The notes: generated by a model from the sequence alone, not told the origin. Shown: positions 1 through 6,967, counted from the first letter of the stretch. The stretch is DNA of 9,099 nucleotides from Pseudomonadota bacterium (GCA_030635485.1 DAOVYS010000095.1:1-9099), one strand, 5' to 3'. Translations and numbers: made by a program.

Positions 1-80
1 GTATATATGCCGGATGCCGCGATCACACCAAAAGGGCATTTACTTCGCTGCACACGTGCATCTGCGTCGCTGGTGAACTA

Positions 81-2072
81 TTACGTCCATTCAAACCGCA
101 CGATGTTCTCAAGGGCAACCACCTTGGCGAGACGTACTGAAACGATATTGCCGGGTTCACCGATTGCCCGGCTGGCCGGGAGATCGGTGTCAATAAGAAA
201 GTCAGTCAGCACAATATGGACCCTCCTGGGGCCTGAGTCGATGATCAGCGCATCAAACCGGTCGCCTTTTCTGGTTTCGAGATATTTCAGTATCCAGTAA
301 CGGTGCCTCAGCTGTCTGACAGGATTGATTCTGGACAGGCCCGTTACTATGGAACGGGCCAGATCGGCTATATCGTCTCGCGAAAAGAGCACGCCTTTTC
401 CTCTTGCCAGATGCATGATCTGGTGCTGCATGGCAAGATCCATAAGACGGCGTATCGGTGATGTGACCATGGTATACTGGGCCGCGCCCACGCTGCTGTG
501 AGGCTTTGGGTCGGGCAGCAGTTCCGCTCTGGGAAGGTTCTTCCGCTGCCGGAAAATCAGAAATAGATCTTTATCATAACCGTGGATCAATCTTGTCCGA
601 AGCGGGGGCTGTGATCTGAACAGTCCCGGGGATTCCCTGTCAGCCACAAATTCGGCCCCAAGGGTATTTGCAAGAACCATGAATTCCGCAACCAGAATCC
701 TCGATCGGCTGTCCGCCTCCGATTTAGTGATCGTAATAGTCTCGTCCGGATTAATTGAGATATTTACATCAGGAACCGGGAGCAGCAGGGCGCCCGCCTC
801 AATCCTCCTCTCCATCAGCTTGCGGCTGAGCATTGCCAGGATTCTCAGCTCTTCATCCGAATCGATCATCTCCTCTGCTTCCGAATATGTAAGCTGACGC
901 CGCACTCTGATAAGACTGGGTACAATATTAAGATCGAGCACTTCTCCGTCAGGGGAGAGCAACACCATGATACTCATCGCGGCCCGGTCTTTGCCGAGTA
1001 TCAGACTGCAGCACCCCTCGGACAGTTCCGGGGGAAGCATTGGGATACGTCCATCGGGCAGGTATATGGATGAGACCCTGGCCACGGCCTCGTGGAACAG
1101 AGGATCACCCGGTCTTACATAATCCGTCACATCCGTGATGTGGATTCCAACGAGATAATTTTTTCCCTGTTTTTCAACATGCAGGGCGTCATCAAAATCT
1201 CTGGTGGACTCGCCGTCAATGGTGAGAATGGGCAGGTCTCTGAAATCTTTGCGGCCTTTTGTCCAGATGGCTGATGGATCTGAATTCGCCAGGGATTTTG
1301 CCTGGTTCAGCGCTGCGTCTGAAAATTCGATCGGTATCTCATGGCGCAGCAAAGGGATGTTTTCGTTTTTATCCCATACCCCGGCCTTGACCAGGAGATG
1401 AAAACAGACGTGGGGACCTGAAAGATGCGCTCTTTTAAGTAGATCTCGCGTCACAGCGCTCTCCGGTGCATCGTTCCCATAAAGGTAATAGTCAGACAGC
1501 ATCTTAAAGCAGGTTTCACGCTCGGGCCACTCTTCCGGTATATCCCCTTCCCAGAGTTGAGCCAGCGCTCTGGCGCCAGTGTTTAACAGGGCCTCCTTTT
1601 CCAGCTCTTTTTCGCGGCGAATGCGGAGCTGTTTTACTATTTCCTCGGAATGAGCGATGATCTTCCCTTCTCTGTATTTGAAAAAGAGACGGTCGGCAAA
1701 AACAGAGCGCATAAAAGATGCCACATGGTCATCTGTCGCATGCTCACCAAAACATAATTCCGCCAGAAACTCCGGTTCAAACATGGAATCATTCTCTTCG
1801 ATTGCAAGTTCCCAGATCTCTTCCAGATTGACGAGGTCCATCATCTGTTGACGTTTTTTCGAGGTGCTCTTCAGCTGTTTGCATAGATCTTCCCTGGCCT
1901 GATCCACGGAACATGATTCGAGTGATTTGTGTATCACCCTGGCAAGCGGCAGGTTGACCTCCTTGCCGTTTTGGTTGAGGATCCGCACCCGTTTCCCACT
2001 TTCCTCAATTGCAATGGCGCAGATGAACCTGCCATTATCAATGTATTCTATAATTCTTCCCTTCAGTGACAT
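81..2072 (-). CDS. RNase II/R-family (RNB domain) 3'-5' exoribonuclease
   Basis: This encodes a 663-aa processive 3'-5' exoribonuclease for cytoplasmic RNA turnover. From the ATG at 2072, residues 1-50 form a small basic beta-rich domain. Residues 80-240 are helical and winged-helix-like. The RNB catalytic domain begins near 277 with the DFRDLPILTIDGESTRDFDDAL motif region; its metal-binding aspartates are all present (D286, D292, D294, D295). IPMLPPELSEGCCSL lies at 343-357 and the conserved TSPIRR loop at 537-542. A short S1-like tail (about 603-663) closes the protein. The length is near RNase II (about 640) and shorter than RNase R (about 810). The N-terminus lacks clear paired cold-shock domains, so it resembles the divergent RNB proteins of cyanobacteria and deltaproteobacteria more than E. 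coli Rnb. I chose ATG 2072 because the conserved protein begins there and an AAGGA lies about 10 nt upstream. In-frame alternatives are ATG 2120 and GTG 2183. It is divergent from era. Confidence 0.93.
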   Translation of the reverse strand: MSLKGRIIEYIDNGRFICAIAIEESGKRVRILNQNGKEVNLPLARVIHKSLESCSVDQAREDLCKQLKSTSKKRQQMMDLVNLEEIWELAIEENDSMFEPEFLAELCFGEHATDDHVASFMRSVFADRLFFKYREGKIIAHSEEIVKQLRIRREKELEKEALLNTGARALAQLWEGDIPEEWPERETCFKMLSDYYLYGNDAPESAVTRDLLKRAHLSGPHVCFHLLVKAGVWDKNENIPLLRHEIPIEFSDAALNQAKSLANSDPSAIWTKGRKDFRDLPILTIDGESTRDFDDALHVEKQGKNYLVGIHITDVTDYVRPGDPLFHEAVARVSSIYLPDGRIPMLPPELSEGCCSLILGKDRAAMSIMVLLSPDGEVLDLNIVPSLIRVRRQLTYSEAEEMIDSDEELRILAMLSRKLMERRIEAGALLLPVPDVNISINPDETITITKSEADSRSRILVAEFMVLANTLGAEFVADRESPGLFRSQPPLRTRLIHGYDKDLFLIFRQRKNLPRAELLPDPKPHSSVGAAQYTMVTSPIRRLMDLAMQHQIMHLARGKGVLFSRDDIADLARSIVTGLSRINPVRQLRHRYWILKYLETRKGDRFDALIIDSGPRRVHIVLTDFLIDTDLPASRAIGEPGNIVSVRLAKVVALENIVRFEWT

Positions 2073-2255
2073 CTGGGATTTTTCCTTTTCGAATTTTTGT
2101 CCGGAATGAATCTTAACCATGCCGGCCGGACTCTTCCTGTTTAGCGATGCGGTTCCTCTAACAGTAATAATATGATTTGTCACTATTTTACGATGTCATA
2201 TCCCCCCAAAGCGGCTATACTTGAATGAAAAATTATATAGGAACGGCGTAAATAT
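2073..2255. promoter_or_regulatory. Divergent upstream region shared by the exoribonuclease gene and era
   Basis: The two genes point away from each other, so promoters for both should lie here. On the plus strand TATACT (2216-2221) is a plausible -10 element, about 35 nt before the era start, but I see no convincing -35 partner. On the minus strand TATTAT (2172-2167) is a weak -10 candidate. If it is used, the upstream GTG start at 2183 of the exoribonuclease could not be translated. The assignment rests on gene orientation more than on promoter motifs. Confidence 0.3.
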
Positions 2256-3164
2256 ATGCAGACGGAAATGGAAAATTCAATCAAATCCGGGGTCGTTGGC
2301 CTGGTCGGCCCCCCGAATGTGGGGAAATCCACCCTGCTCAACTGCCTGCTGGGTCAGAAAATATCAATAGTCTCACCAAAGCCGCAGACCACCAGGAACA
2401 GAATCTTAGGGATATTGAACGGGCCTGACTACCAAGTCATTATGCTGGACACGCCCGGCCTTCACAAGGCCCATACGCCCCTGAACCTGGAAATGGTCAA
2501 AATCGCCCTGAAGACCCTGACAGAGGTAGACGTAATACTATTTATGGTCGACGTTACTTTTCCTGTGCCCAAAAAGGAAAATACTCCAACAGAGTATTTG
2601 AAAGGGTCGAACAGGCCGTCTGTCCTGCTCTTAAACAAGATAGACCTGCTCGACAAAGAAGACCTGCTTCCGGTGATAAACGGGTACCAGGAGCTTTACC
2701 CGTTTGACACGCTTATTCCGATTTCAGCTCTCAAGCATGACGGCACGGATATTCTGATTCCCGAACTTTTGAAATTTCTGCCATCCGGCCCGCGCCTCTA
2801 TCCTGAGGATATCCCGACTGATGCCACGGAACGTTTTATTGTGTCTGAAATAGTCAGGGAAAAAATCTTTCTGTATACGGATCAGGAAATACCGTATTCA
2901 ACAGCAGTTGCTATTGATTCGTTTCACGAGGACTCCAGCAAAGGACTGATTTCAATCCACGCAACGATTTTTGTGGAAAAGAGTTCTCAAAAAGGGATAA
3001 TTATTGGCAAGGGAGGGAAAAAACTCCAGCAGATCGGCGCTGCCGCCCGAAAGGATATTGAGAACCTTCTGGCCCAGCGCTGTTTTCTGAAATTATGGGT
3101 CAAGATCCGTAAAAACTGGACAAAGAACGTGAATTTTCTAAAAGAACTGGGTTTCGGCGGTTAA
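2256..3164 (+). CDS. era: GTPase Era
   Basis: Era is a 302-aa GTPase that binds the 3' end of 16S rRNA and helps 30S subunit maturation. The G1 P-loop GPPNVGKST is at residues 18-26 and the switch I threonines lie in PQTTRNRI (43-50). G3 DTPG is at 65-68, G4 NKID at 127-130 and G5 SAL at 157-159. The C-terminal KH RNA-binding domain carries the GKGG loop at 251-254, followed by the family-typical helix and the FLKLWVKIRKNW strand (277-288). The length matches E. coli Era (301 aa), so the gene is complete. ATG 2256 is taken as the start, with AGGA 13 nt upstream, which is rather far. The in-frame ATG at 2268 is nearly as good and would remove four residues before the conserved region. era stands alone here rather than beside rnc, as in enterobacteria, and converges on the Lrp-type gene. 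Confidence 0.97.
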   Translation: MQTEMENSIKSGVVGLVGPPNVGKSTLLNCLLGQKISIVSPKPQTTRNRILGILNGPDYQVIMLDTPGLHKAHTPLNLEMVKIALKTLTEVDVILFMVDVTFPVPKKENTPTEYLKGSNRPSVLLLNKIDLLDKEDLLPVINGYQELYPFDTLIPISALKHDGTDILIPELLKFLPSGPRLYPEDIPTDATERFIVSEIVREKIFLYTDQEIPYSTAVAIDSFHEDSSKGLISIHATIFVEKSSQKGIIIGKGGKKLQQIGAAARKDIENLLAQRCFLKLWVKIRKNWTKNVNFLKELGFGG

Positions 3165-3188
3165 AAATTATCGAATCGCCATGATCTT

Positions 3189-3239
3189 CCTGGAGATTTT
3201 TTTATACCTCTCCATCCGAACCGGCATAAAAACTCCAGG
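3189..3239. repeat. Inverted repeat/hairpin just downstream of era
   Basis: CCTGGAG (3189-3195) is exactly complementary to CTCCAGG (3233-3239). The pairing continues inward: TTTTTAT (3199-3205) matches ATAAAAA (3226-3232) after a short bulge, and CC (3207-3208) matches GG (3223-3224). The loop is about 14 nt. It begins 25 nt after the era stop codon. The T-run lies inside the stem rather than after it, so this is not a standard intrinsic terminator, though it could still block RNA 3' decay. It abuts the larger inverted repeat starting at 3244 and may be part of the same element. Confidence 0.6.
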
Positions 3240-3243
3240 CCAT

Positions 3244-3393
3244 CTTGAATAATTGTCTTTTCGTCCGATCTCGGCGTCACAGCAAAAATGAAAAATGCTC
3301 ACATATGCCTAATATGCGAAGTTTATACCCGAATGGGTACTTTTTCATTTTCACTGTTCCTTGACCTCGAACGAAAATCCTAAATTATTCAAG
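3244..3393. repeat. Imperfect 150-bp inverted repeat (MITE-like or structured RNA) between era and the Lrp-type gene
   Basis: Three paired blocks occur in nested order. The outer block is CTTGAATAAT (3244-3253) with ATTATTCAAG (3384-3393), a perfect 10 bp. The middle block is TTTTCGT (3258-3264) with ACGAAAA (3371-3377). The inner block is AAAATGAAAAA (3285-3295) with TTTTTCATTTT (3341-3351), a perfect 11 bp. The sequence between the inner and middle blocks keeps scattered pairing (18 versus 17 nt), which looks like mutational decay of a once better palindrome. No ORF of note is inside. I infer a non-autonomous foldback element or dispersed intergenic repeat. A structured RNA is the main alternative. 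No clear target-site duplication is visible. Confidence 0.55.
3326..3345 (+). terminator. Weak candidate intrinsic terminator
   Basis: TACCC (3326-3330) pairs with GGGTA (3335-3339) around a GAAT loop, and CTTTTT follows at once. The stem is only 5 bp. It lies 160 nt after the era stop, in the loop and inner arm of the larger inverted repeat, so the resemblance may be incidental. If real it would stop era transcripts before the convergent regulator gene. Confidence 0.25.
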
Positions 3394-3459
3394 ACACCCT
3401 CCATCAGGGCACAGCCGCTTTTGCGGTGACAATAGCCATTACAGGTACGACGCCATCAA

Positions 3460-3903
3460 TTATTTATCCACCACCAGCTTGTTATAGTTTTTGAGCACCA
3501 CAAAACTCTCTGTCGATTCTATCCCGTCAATACGCGTTAATTGTTTGCTGAGGAAATCGATCAGTCCGTGTCTCAGATCCACCCACACTTCGATTATTAT
3601 ATCGTAGCGTCCGGAAGTGATGCATGCGGACTGAACTTTGTATAGCTCTGAGACTTCCGCGGCTTTTTTTTCAAGATCCTTGCTTGACGAAATCTTTATT
3701 CCGAGAAATACAAGCTGTTTGTCGTCAACGGTATCAGGATTGATAAGTCCGGATACCGTCAGAACACCCGAGTCCGTGAGCTTTCTTATTCTGTTTCTGA
3801 TCGTACCCTCGGAAACGGAAAGCTGTGAGGCTATGTTTTTGTTGTTGATGCGTCCGTGTCTGCCCAGGATATTGATAATTTTTTTGTCAAGATCGTCAAT
3901 CAT
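3460..3903 (-). CDS. Lrp/AsnC-family transcriptional regulator
   Basis: This is a 147-aa DNA-binding regulator of the feast/famine type, cytoplasmic and normally an oligomer of dimers. The N-terminal winged helix-turn-helix covers about residues 2-60, beginning DDLDKKIINILGRHGR, with the recognition region around SVSEGTIRNRIRKL (29-42). The C-terminal RAM ligand-binding domain spans about 64-142. It includes TSGRYDIIIEVWV (96-108), where Gly and Asp of the G-x-Y-D motif mark the usual effector pocket. Length is typical, so the gene is complete. The ATG at 3903 has AAGGA about 8 nt upstream. Its ligand, probably an amino acid, cannot be read from the sequence. Such proteins often control their own promoter and a divergent neighbour, which here is waaA, but the long palindrome between them makes a shared operator uncertain. 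Confidence 0.93.
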   Translation of the reverse strand: MIDDLDKKIINILGRHGRINNKNIASQLSVSEGTIRNRIRKLTDSGVLTVSGLINPDTVDDKQLVFLGIKISSSKDLEKKAAEVSELYKVQSACITSGRYDIIIEVWVDLRHGLIDFLSKQLTRIDGIESTESFVVLKNYNKLVVDK

Positions 3904-4078
3904 AATGCATTCCTTATAATGAGAATATCTGAACCGGCATCGCCGGAAGTTAAAAGGATGAAAGGGTTTGCGGCCTTTATTGTTTTTGCAGGAGTATTTC
4001 CTGTTGACGAAAAAACAAATTCTGGTTTAAGTTATACGCTTTTTTTTGGTATATAGACAACTCTCAATTATTTTTTTT
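3904..4078. other. AT-rich non-coding stretch upstream of the Lrp-type gene
   Basis: I see no convincing gene. The stretch holds a small perfect hairpin, CCGGC-ATC-GCCGG (3934-3946), and two long T-tracts, T8 at 4040-4047 and T9 at 4071-4079. The second tract touches the long palindrome. The regulator's promoter must lie here, and AT-rich tracts suit Lrp-type binding, but no operator repeat is distinct enough to call. A 32-codon plus-strand ORF (3958-4056) with a hydrophobic start is not supported as a gene. Confidence 0.5.
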
Positions 4079-4188
4079 TGTAAGCGTTCACAGGCACCGC
4101 ATCTGCACGCGAGCAGGGTGACCGGCATAGGATTACTATAGCCGGTCACCCTGCTCGCGCACAGCTGCAGCACCTGTGAACGCTTACA
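4079..4188. repeat. 110-bp near-perfect palindrome (foldback/REPIN-like element)
   Basis: The arms are 4079-4126 and 4141-4188. The outer 16 bp pair perfectly, TGTAAGCGTTCACAGG (4079-4094) with CCTGTGAACGCTTACA (4173-4188). The inner 19 bp are also perfect: GCGAGCAGGGTGACCGGC (4109-4126) with GCCGGTCACCCTGCTCGC (4141-4158), extended by C4108-G4159. Between these blocks the arms stay in exact register with 7 of 13 positions paired, so about 42 of 48 positions match overall. ATAG (4127-4130) can pair with CTAT (4136-4139), leaving a GATTA loop and one bulged A. It contains no ORF and no clear target duplication. The form suits a non-autonomous palindromic repeat spread by a transposase elsewhere. 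It is not an intrinsic terminator, since the T-run precedes the plus-strand hairpin. Confidence 0.8.
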
Positions 4189-4217
4189 TCCCGGGGGTTC
4201 CCGTAGTTCGTACCATG

Positions 4218-4289
4218 GTTAACGGCTACTTTTTTATAGGTCTTCAAGGCTGAAGCCGTTTAACGGTAGAGCCACAAGGGGGAAAGACC
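4218..4289 (+). promoter_or_regulatory. Structured 5' leader of waaA with two competing stems
   Basis: Stem A pairs GTT-AACGGCT (4218-4227) with AGCCGTT-T-AAC (4254-4264), 10 bp with one bulged T. Stem B pairs GGTCTT (4239-4244) with AAGACC (4284-4289). The left arm of B lies in the loop of A and its right arm lies outside, so they must form a pseudoknot or exclude each other. Stem B ends 4 nt before the start codon and encloses the Shine-Dalgarno-like AGGGGG (4277-4282). A small CGGG-GGTT-CCCG hairpin (4192-4203) lies just upstream. I recognise no known riboswitch class. Translational control of waaA is an inference from the geometry. Confidence 0.35.
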
Positions 4290-4293
4290 ATTC

Positions 4294-5619
4294 TTGTATT
4301 ACGGATTGTATCAATTGCTGGGTTGGTTTTTTTTGGTTGTTATCCTCCCCTTTTTTCTTTTATATGCACGACTCACCGGCAGACATCTGGCTGGTCTCGG
4401 CCAGCGGCTAGGCTTTCTGAAACAGCTTGATTCCGCCTCGGACCGTTCCCCCAGACTCTGGTTGCATGCCGCCTCGGTCGGGGAAGTTAAGGCTGCACGG
4501 ATTCTGATCAGTGAGATCAGGAAAAAACTGCCGGACGCGGCCATCATTGTTTCGACAATGACCGAACAGGGGCAGCTTGTGGCAAGACAACAGCTGGACC
4601 CTGAAATCGATTGCATATATGCGCCGCTTGATCTGCCTGTTATTGCACGTCGGGTAATGCGAAAAATCCGGCCTTCCGTCTATGTCTGCCTTGAGACTGA
4701 ACTTTGGCCGAACATCATCAGCCAGGCCTTTAGGGCCGGGGTCGCGTTGGTTCTGCTGAACGGCAGACTGTCTGAGCGCTCGTTCAGGCGTTACAAAAAA
4801 GTTCGTGGCCTTATGAAAGAGGTCCTGGTCCGTTTTTCCGCAATTTCAGCTATTACGGCCGGCGACCGGAAAAGATTTACCACCCTTGGCGCGGACTCTG
4901 AAAGGGTTGTCGTACACGGCAATGTCAAACATGACTCAATCCCTGTCTCTTATCGTTCGCAAGGAACTGGGCATGAAAAAAATCTGCCGCAAAGCTGCCG
5001 AAACAGGCTTGGGATCGGGGATGGCCAGACGGTTTTGGTGGCAGGCAGCACTCACAAGGGTGAAGAATCACAACTTATTGACGTCTTTAAGACAGTGAAA
5101 GCAAGGGTCGGGGACCTGATCTGGGTGGTAGCGCCCAGACACCTCAATAGGATTCCGGAAATCGAGGCTCTGTTCCGGGACCATGGAATCCGTTTTGACA
5201 GGCTCAGCAATATAGAGGATAATGGCCGAAAGGAAGAGGTGATTCTGGTTGATTCCATGGGAGAACTGGCGGGTCTCTATTCCATTGCAACCTTTGTCTT
5301 CTGCGGCGGAAGTCTGGTCCCGAAAGGCGGGCACAATATCATGGAACCCGCTGCATGGGGCAGGCCGGTCTTTTACGGCCCCAGCATGAAAGATTTTGCC
5401 GACGCAAAAGAGCTTCTGGAATCAGTTAAGGCCGGTTTCCCGATTTCAGGGCCGGATGAACTGACACGATCCATTCTGAACTTTATTGAACGACCCGCTG
5501 AATACGAGGCCGCCGGGCAAAGGGCTCGTGAAATCGCAATGGCCCAGCAGGGAGCGGCCCGAAAACAGGTTCAGCTGATAATTGACTGCCTGAATCGTCG
5601 AGAGATGAATGACGAGTGA
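4294..5619 (+). CDS. waaA: 3-deoxy-D-manno-octulosonic acid (Kdo) transferase
   Basis: WaaA (KdtA) transfers Kdo from CMP-Kdo to the lipid A precursor on the inner face of the inner membrane, the first step of LPS core assembly. The product has 441 aa (E. coli 425). A hydrophobic N-terminal anchor spans about residues 5-25. The N-terminal Rossmann half of the GT-B fold includes LWLHAASVGEVKAARIL (55-71), where E64 matches the catalytic base of the family. LETELWPN lies at 133-140, NGRLSERS at 156-163 and GNVKHD at 209-214. The C-terminal half has VAGSTHKGEE (249-258), APRH (280-283) and the CMP-Kdo-binding stretch GGSLVPKGGHNIMEPAAWG (338-356). The start is TTG at 4294, the only one that keeps the membrane anchor, with AGGGGG 11 nt upstream. 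Whether one or two Kdo units are added cannot be read. No lpxK or other LPS gene adjoins it. Confidence 0.95.
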   Translation: MYYGLYQLLGWFFLVVILPFFLLYARLTGRHLAGLGQRLGFLKQLDSASDRSPRLWLHAASVGEVKAARILISEIRKKLPDAAIIVSTMTEQGQLVARQQLDPEIDCIYAPLDLPVIARRVMRKIRPSVYVCLETELWPNIISQAFRAGVALVLLNGRLSERSFRRYKKVRGLMKEVLVRFSAISAITAGDRKRFTTLGADSERVVVHGNVKHDSIPVSYRSQGTGHEKNLPQSCRNRLGIGDGQTVLVAGSTHKGEESQLIDVFKTVKARVGDLIWVVAPRHLNRIPEIEALFRDHGIRFDRLSNIEDNGRKEEVILVDSMGELAGLYSIATFVFCGGSLVPKGGHNIMEPAAWGRPVFYGPSMKDFADAKELLESVKAGFPISGPDELTRSILNFIERPAEYEAAGQRAREIAMAQQGAARKQVQLIIDCLNRREMNDE

Positions 5620-5674
5620 AGGAAGGGTTGAGCGCGGGCCGTTTTTTTGTGTGAGCATCCAACAGGTAATCTCT

Positions 5675-5699
5675 ACTCGAACGTTTTCAAGTTTCGAGT
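5675..5699 (+). promoter_or_regulatory. Small hairpin in the carA leader
   Basis: ACTCGAA (5675-5681) pairs with TTCGAGT (5693-5699), a 7-bp stem with an 11-nt loop, 27 nt before the carA start. The waaA-carA gap (5620-5726) otherwise holds a T7 run at 5642-5648 without a good stem before it. The carA start has AGGA 10 nt upstream. The hairpin has no T-run and cannot be a terminator. A role in carAB control is possible but unsupported. Confidence 0.3.
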
Positions 5700-5726
5700 T
5701 TCAAATAACAACAGGAATATATTTCT

Positions 5727-6854
5727 ATGAAAGCACTTGTCGCGCTTGAAGATGGAACGATATTCGAAGGTGAATCATTTACCGGTCCTGGTGAGATTTC
5801 CGGCGAGATTGTTTTTAATACGGGTATGACCGGATACCAGGAGGTGCTGACCGACCCTTCTTACAAGGGGCAGATCGTTACCATGACATATCCGCTGATC
5901 GGCAATTACGGCGTTAATCAGGAGGACATGGAATCTGAAAGGATTCACATGGAAGGTTTTTTGGTTAAGGAATATAATGGTGTGCCCAGCAATTTTCGCT
6001 CCACTGGCTCTGTTGCGGATTTTTTAAAGACATATGATATACTTGGCGTTCAAGGCATTGACACTCGCGCGCTTACGCGCCACATCCGTGTTGCCGGCGC
6101 CATGAAGGGCGTTGTTTCGACCCTGGATTTAAATCCTGAATCCCTGGTAAAAAAGGCTAAGGAATCAGAAGGTCTTGTGGGCCGTGACCTGGCAAGCGAG
6201 GTTACATGCGATAAGCCATACGGCTGGTCGGAATCAGGCCCCGGAGATCCGGACGTCTTCTCCGGTTTGCCTTCTAAAACCTTCAAGGTTGTGGCGCTCG
6301 ATTTCGGGCTGAAATACAATCAGCTCAGGCTGCTGACAGAGAAGGGATGCGTTGTCCGTGTCGTGCCGGCCGTAACTTCCGCCAAAGAGATCCTTGGTCT
6401 TGATCCTGACGGCGTCTTTCTCTCCAACGGTCCCGGTGATCCGGCGGCGGTGCCGGTTGTGGATACTGTGAGGGAGATCCTGGGAAAGAAGCCCGTGTTC
6501 GGGATCTGTCTGGGACATCAGATTTTGGGGCGCGCTTTCGGCGGCACGACTTACAAGCTAAAATTCGGGCACAGAGGAGCAAATCAGCCGGTCAAGGACC
6601 TTGCCACGGGCAAGATCGAAATAACCTCCCAGAATCACGGCTTTTGTGTGGACATGGACAGTCTTGACCCGGATCAGGTTGAACTCACGCATGTCAACCT
6701 TAACGACGGCAGCCTGGAGGGGATAAAACACAAGAAATACCCGGCCTTTTCGGTCCAGTATCATCCGGAAAACGCGCCTGGCCCCCACGATGCCGTTTAC
6801 CTCTTTGACCGTTTTATCGATATGATGGATGAGTGGAAGAAAAGAAGTGTTTAA
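5727..6854 (+). CDS. carA: Carbamoyl-phosphate synthase small (glutamine-hydrolysing) subunit
   Basis: CarA hydrolyses glutamine and channels ammonia to CarB, supplying carbamoyl phosphate for pyrimidine and arginine synthesis. The product is 375 aa (E. coli 382). The N-terminal CPSase small-chain domain (1-150) has the family stretch GEIVFNTGMTGYQEVLTDPSY (26-46). The C-terminal class I glutamine amidotransferase domain starts near 186 with FKVVALDFGLKYN. It includes SNGPGDP (233-239) and the nucleophile elbow GICLGHQ with Cys261. His346 and Glu348 in FSVQYHPENAPGP complete the triad. All catalytic residues are present, so the enzyme should be active. The ATG at 5727 fits the conserved N-terminus, with AGGA 10 nt upstream. 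carB follows after 149 bp in the same direction, probably co-transcribed. Confidence 0.97.
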   Translation: MKALVALEDGTIFEGESFTGPGEISGEIVFNTGMTGYQEVLTDPSYKGQIVTMTYPLIGNYGVNQEDMESERIHMEGFLVKEYNGVPSNFRSTGSVADFLKTYDILGVQGIDTRALTRHIRVAGAMKGVVSTLDLNPESLVKKAKESEGLVGRDLASEVTCDKPYGWSESGPGDPDVFSGLPSKTFKVVALDFGLKYNQLRLLTEKGCVVRVVPAVTSAKEILGLDPDGVFLSNGPGDPAAVPVVDTVREILGKKPVFGICLGHQILGRAFGGTTYKLKFGHRGANQPVKDLATGKIEITSQNHGFCVDMDSLDPDQVELTHVNLNDGSLEGIKHKKYPAFSVQYHPENAPGPHDAVYLFDRFIDMMDEWKKRSV

Positions 6855-6855
6855 A

Positions 6856-6919
6856 GGTTGATAGGTTCAAAGGTTTATTTGATCGGAATTTTTCTTTATT
6901 CAACCCTGAACCCTGAACC
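6856..6919 (+). repeat. Repeat-rich hairpin in the carA-carB spacer
   Basis: Three GGTT-type blocks after carA face three AACC-type blocks. GGTT (6856-6859) pairs with AACC (6916-6919), GGTTCA (6864-6869) with TGAACC (6907-6912), and GGTT (6872-6875) with AACC (6902-6905), in nested order with small internal loops. The right side is also a tandem repeat, AACCCTG twice plus AACC (6902-6919). This could be a processing or stabilising hairpin between the two cistrons. No T-run follows, so a terminator is unlikely. Confidence 0.45.
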
Positions 6920-6967
6920 GTAATCAATTGATCTTATTGGGATCTAAATACTCAAGCAGTAAATATT

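Noticed and set aside
1..39. Minus-strand ORF opening with ATG at 39 (MPFWCDRGIRHIY) and running off the window
   Set aside because: Only 13 codons are visible and no homology or clear ribosome-binding site supports it.
46..66. TGCAC/GTGCA self-complementary stretch after the exoribonuclease gene as a terminator
   Set aside because: The loop is only 2 nt and no T-run follows in the direction of transcription.
3397..3426. Small hairpins CCCT/AGGG and CCGC-TTTT-GCGG downstream of the Lrp-type gene as its terminator
   Set aside because: The stems are 4 bp and no T-run follows on the minus strand.
3915..3920. Perfect TATAAT on the plus strand upstream of waaA
   Set aside because: No -35 element lies at 16-18 bp. 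It overlaps the regulator's ribosome-binding region and is probably chance in AT-rich DNA.
3958..4056. 32-codon plus-strand ORF with a hydrophobic start (MKGFAAFIVFAGVF) before waaA
   Set aside because: The AGG touches the ATG with no spacing, the ORF is AT-rich and ends in a T-tract, and it matches no family I know.
4023..4188. Integron attC site reading of GTTTAAGTTATACGC plus the following palindrome
   Set aside because: The paired GTTRRRY/RYYYAAC core sites and the expected extrahelical-base pattern are absent, and there is no integrase or cassette gene.
4327..4334. T8 tract in the waaA membrane-anchor codons as a phase-variation switch
   Set aside because: Phe and Leu codons in a membrane segment make T-runs by default, and eight bases alone is weak evidence for slippage control.
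5620..5650. waaA terminator ending in T7 (5642-5648)
   Set aside because: The sequence before the T-run offers only a weak G-U stem, so an intrinsic terminator is not supported.
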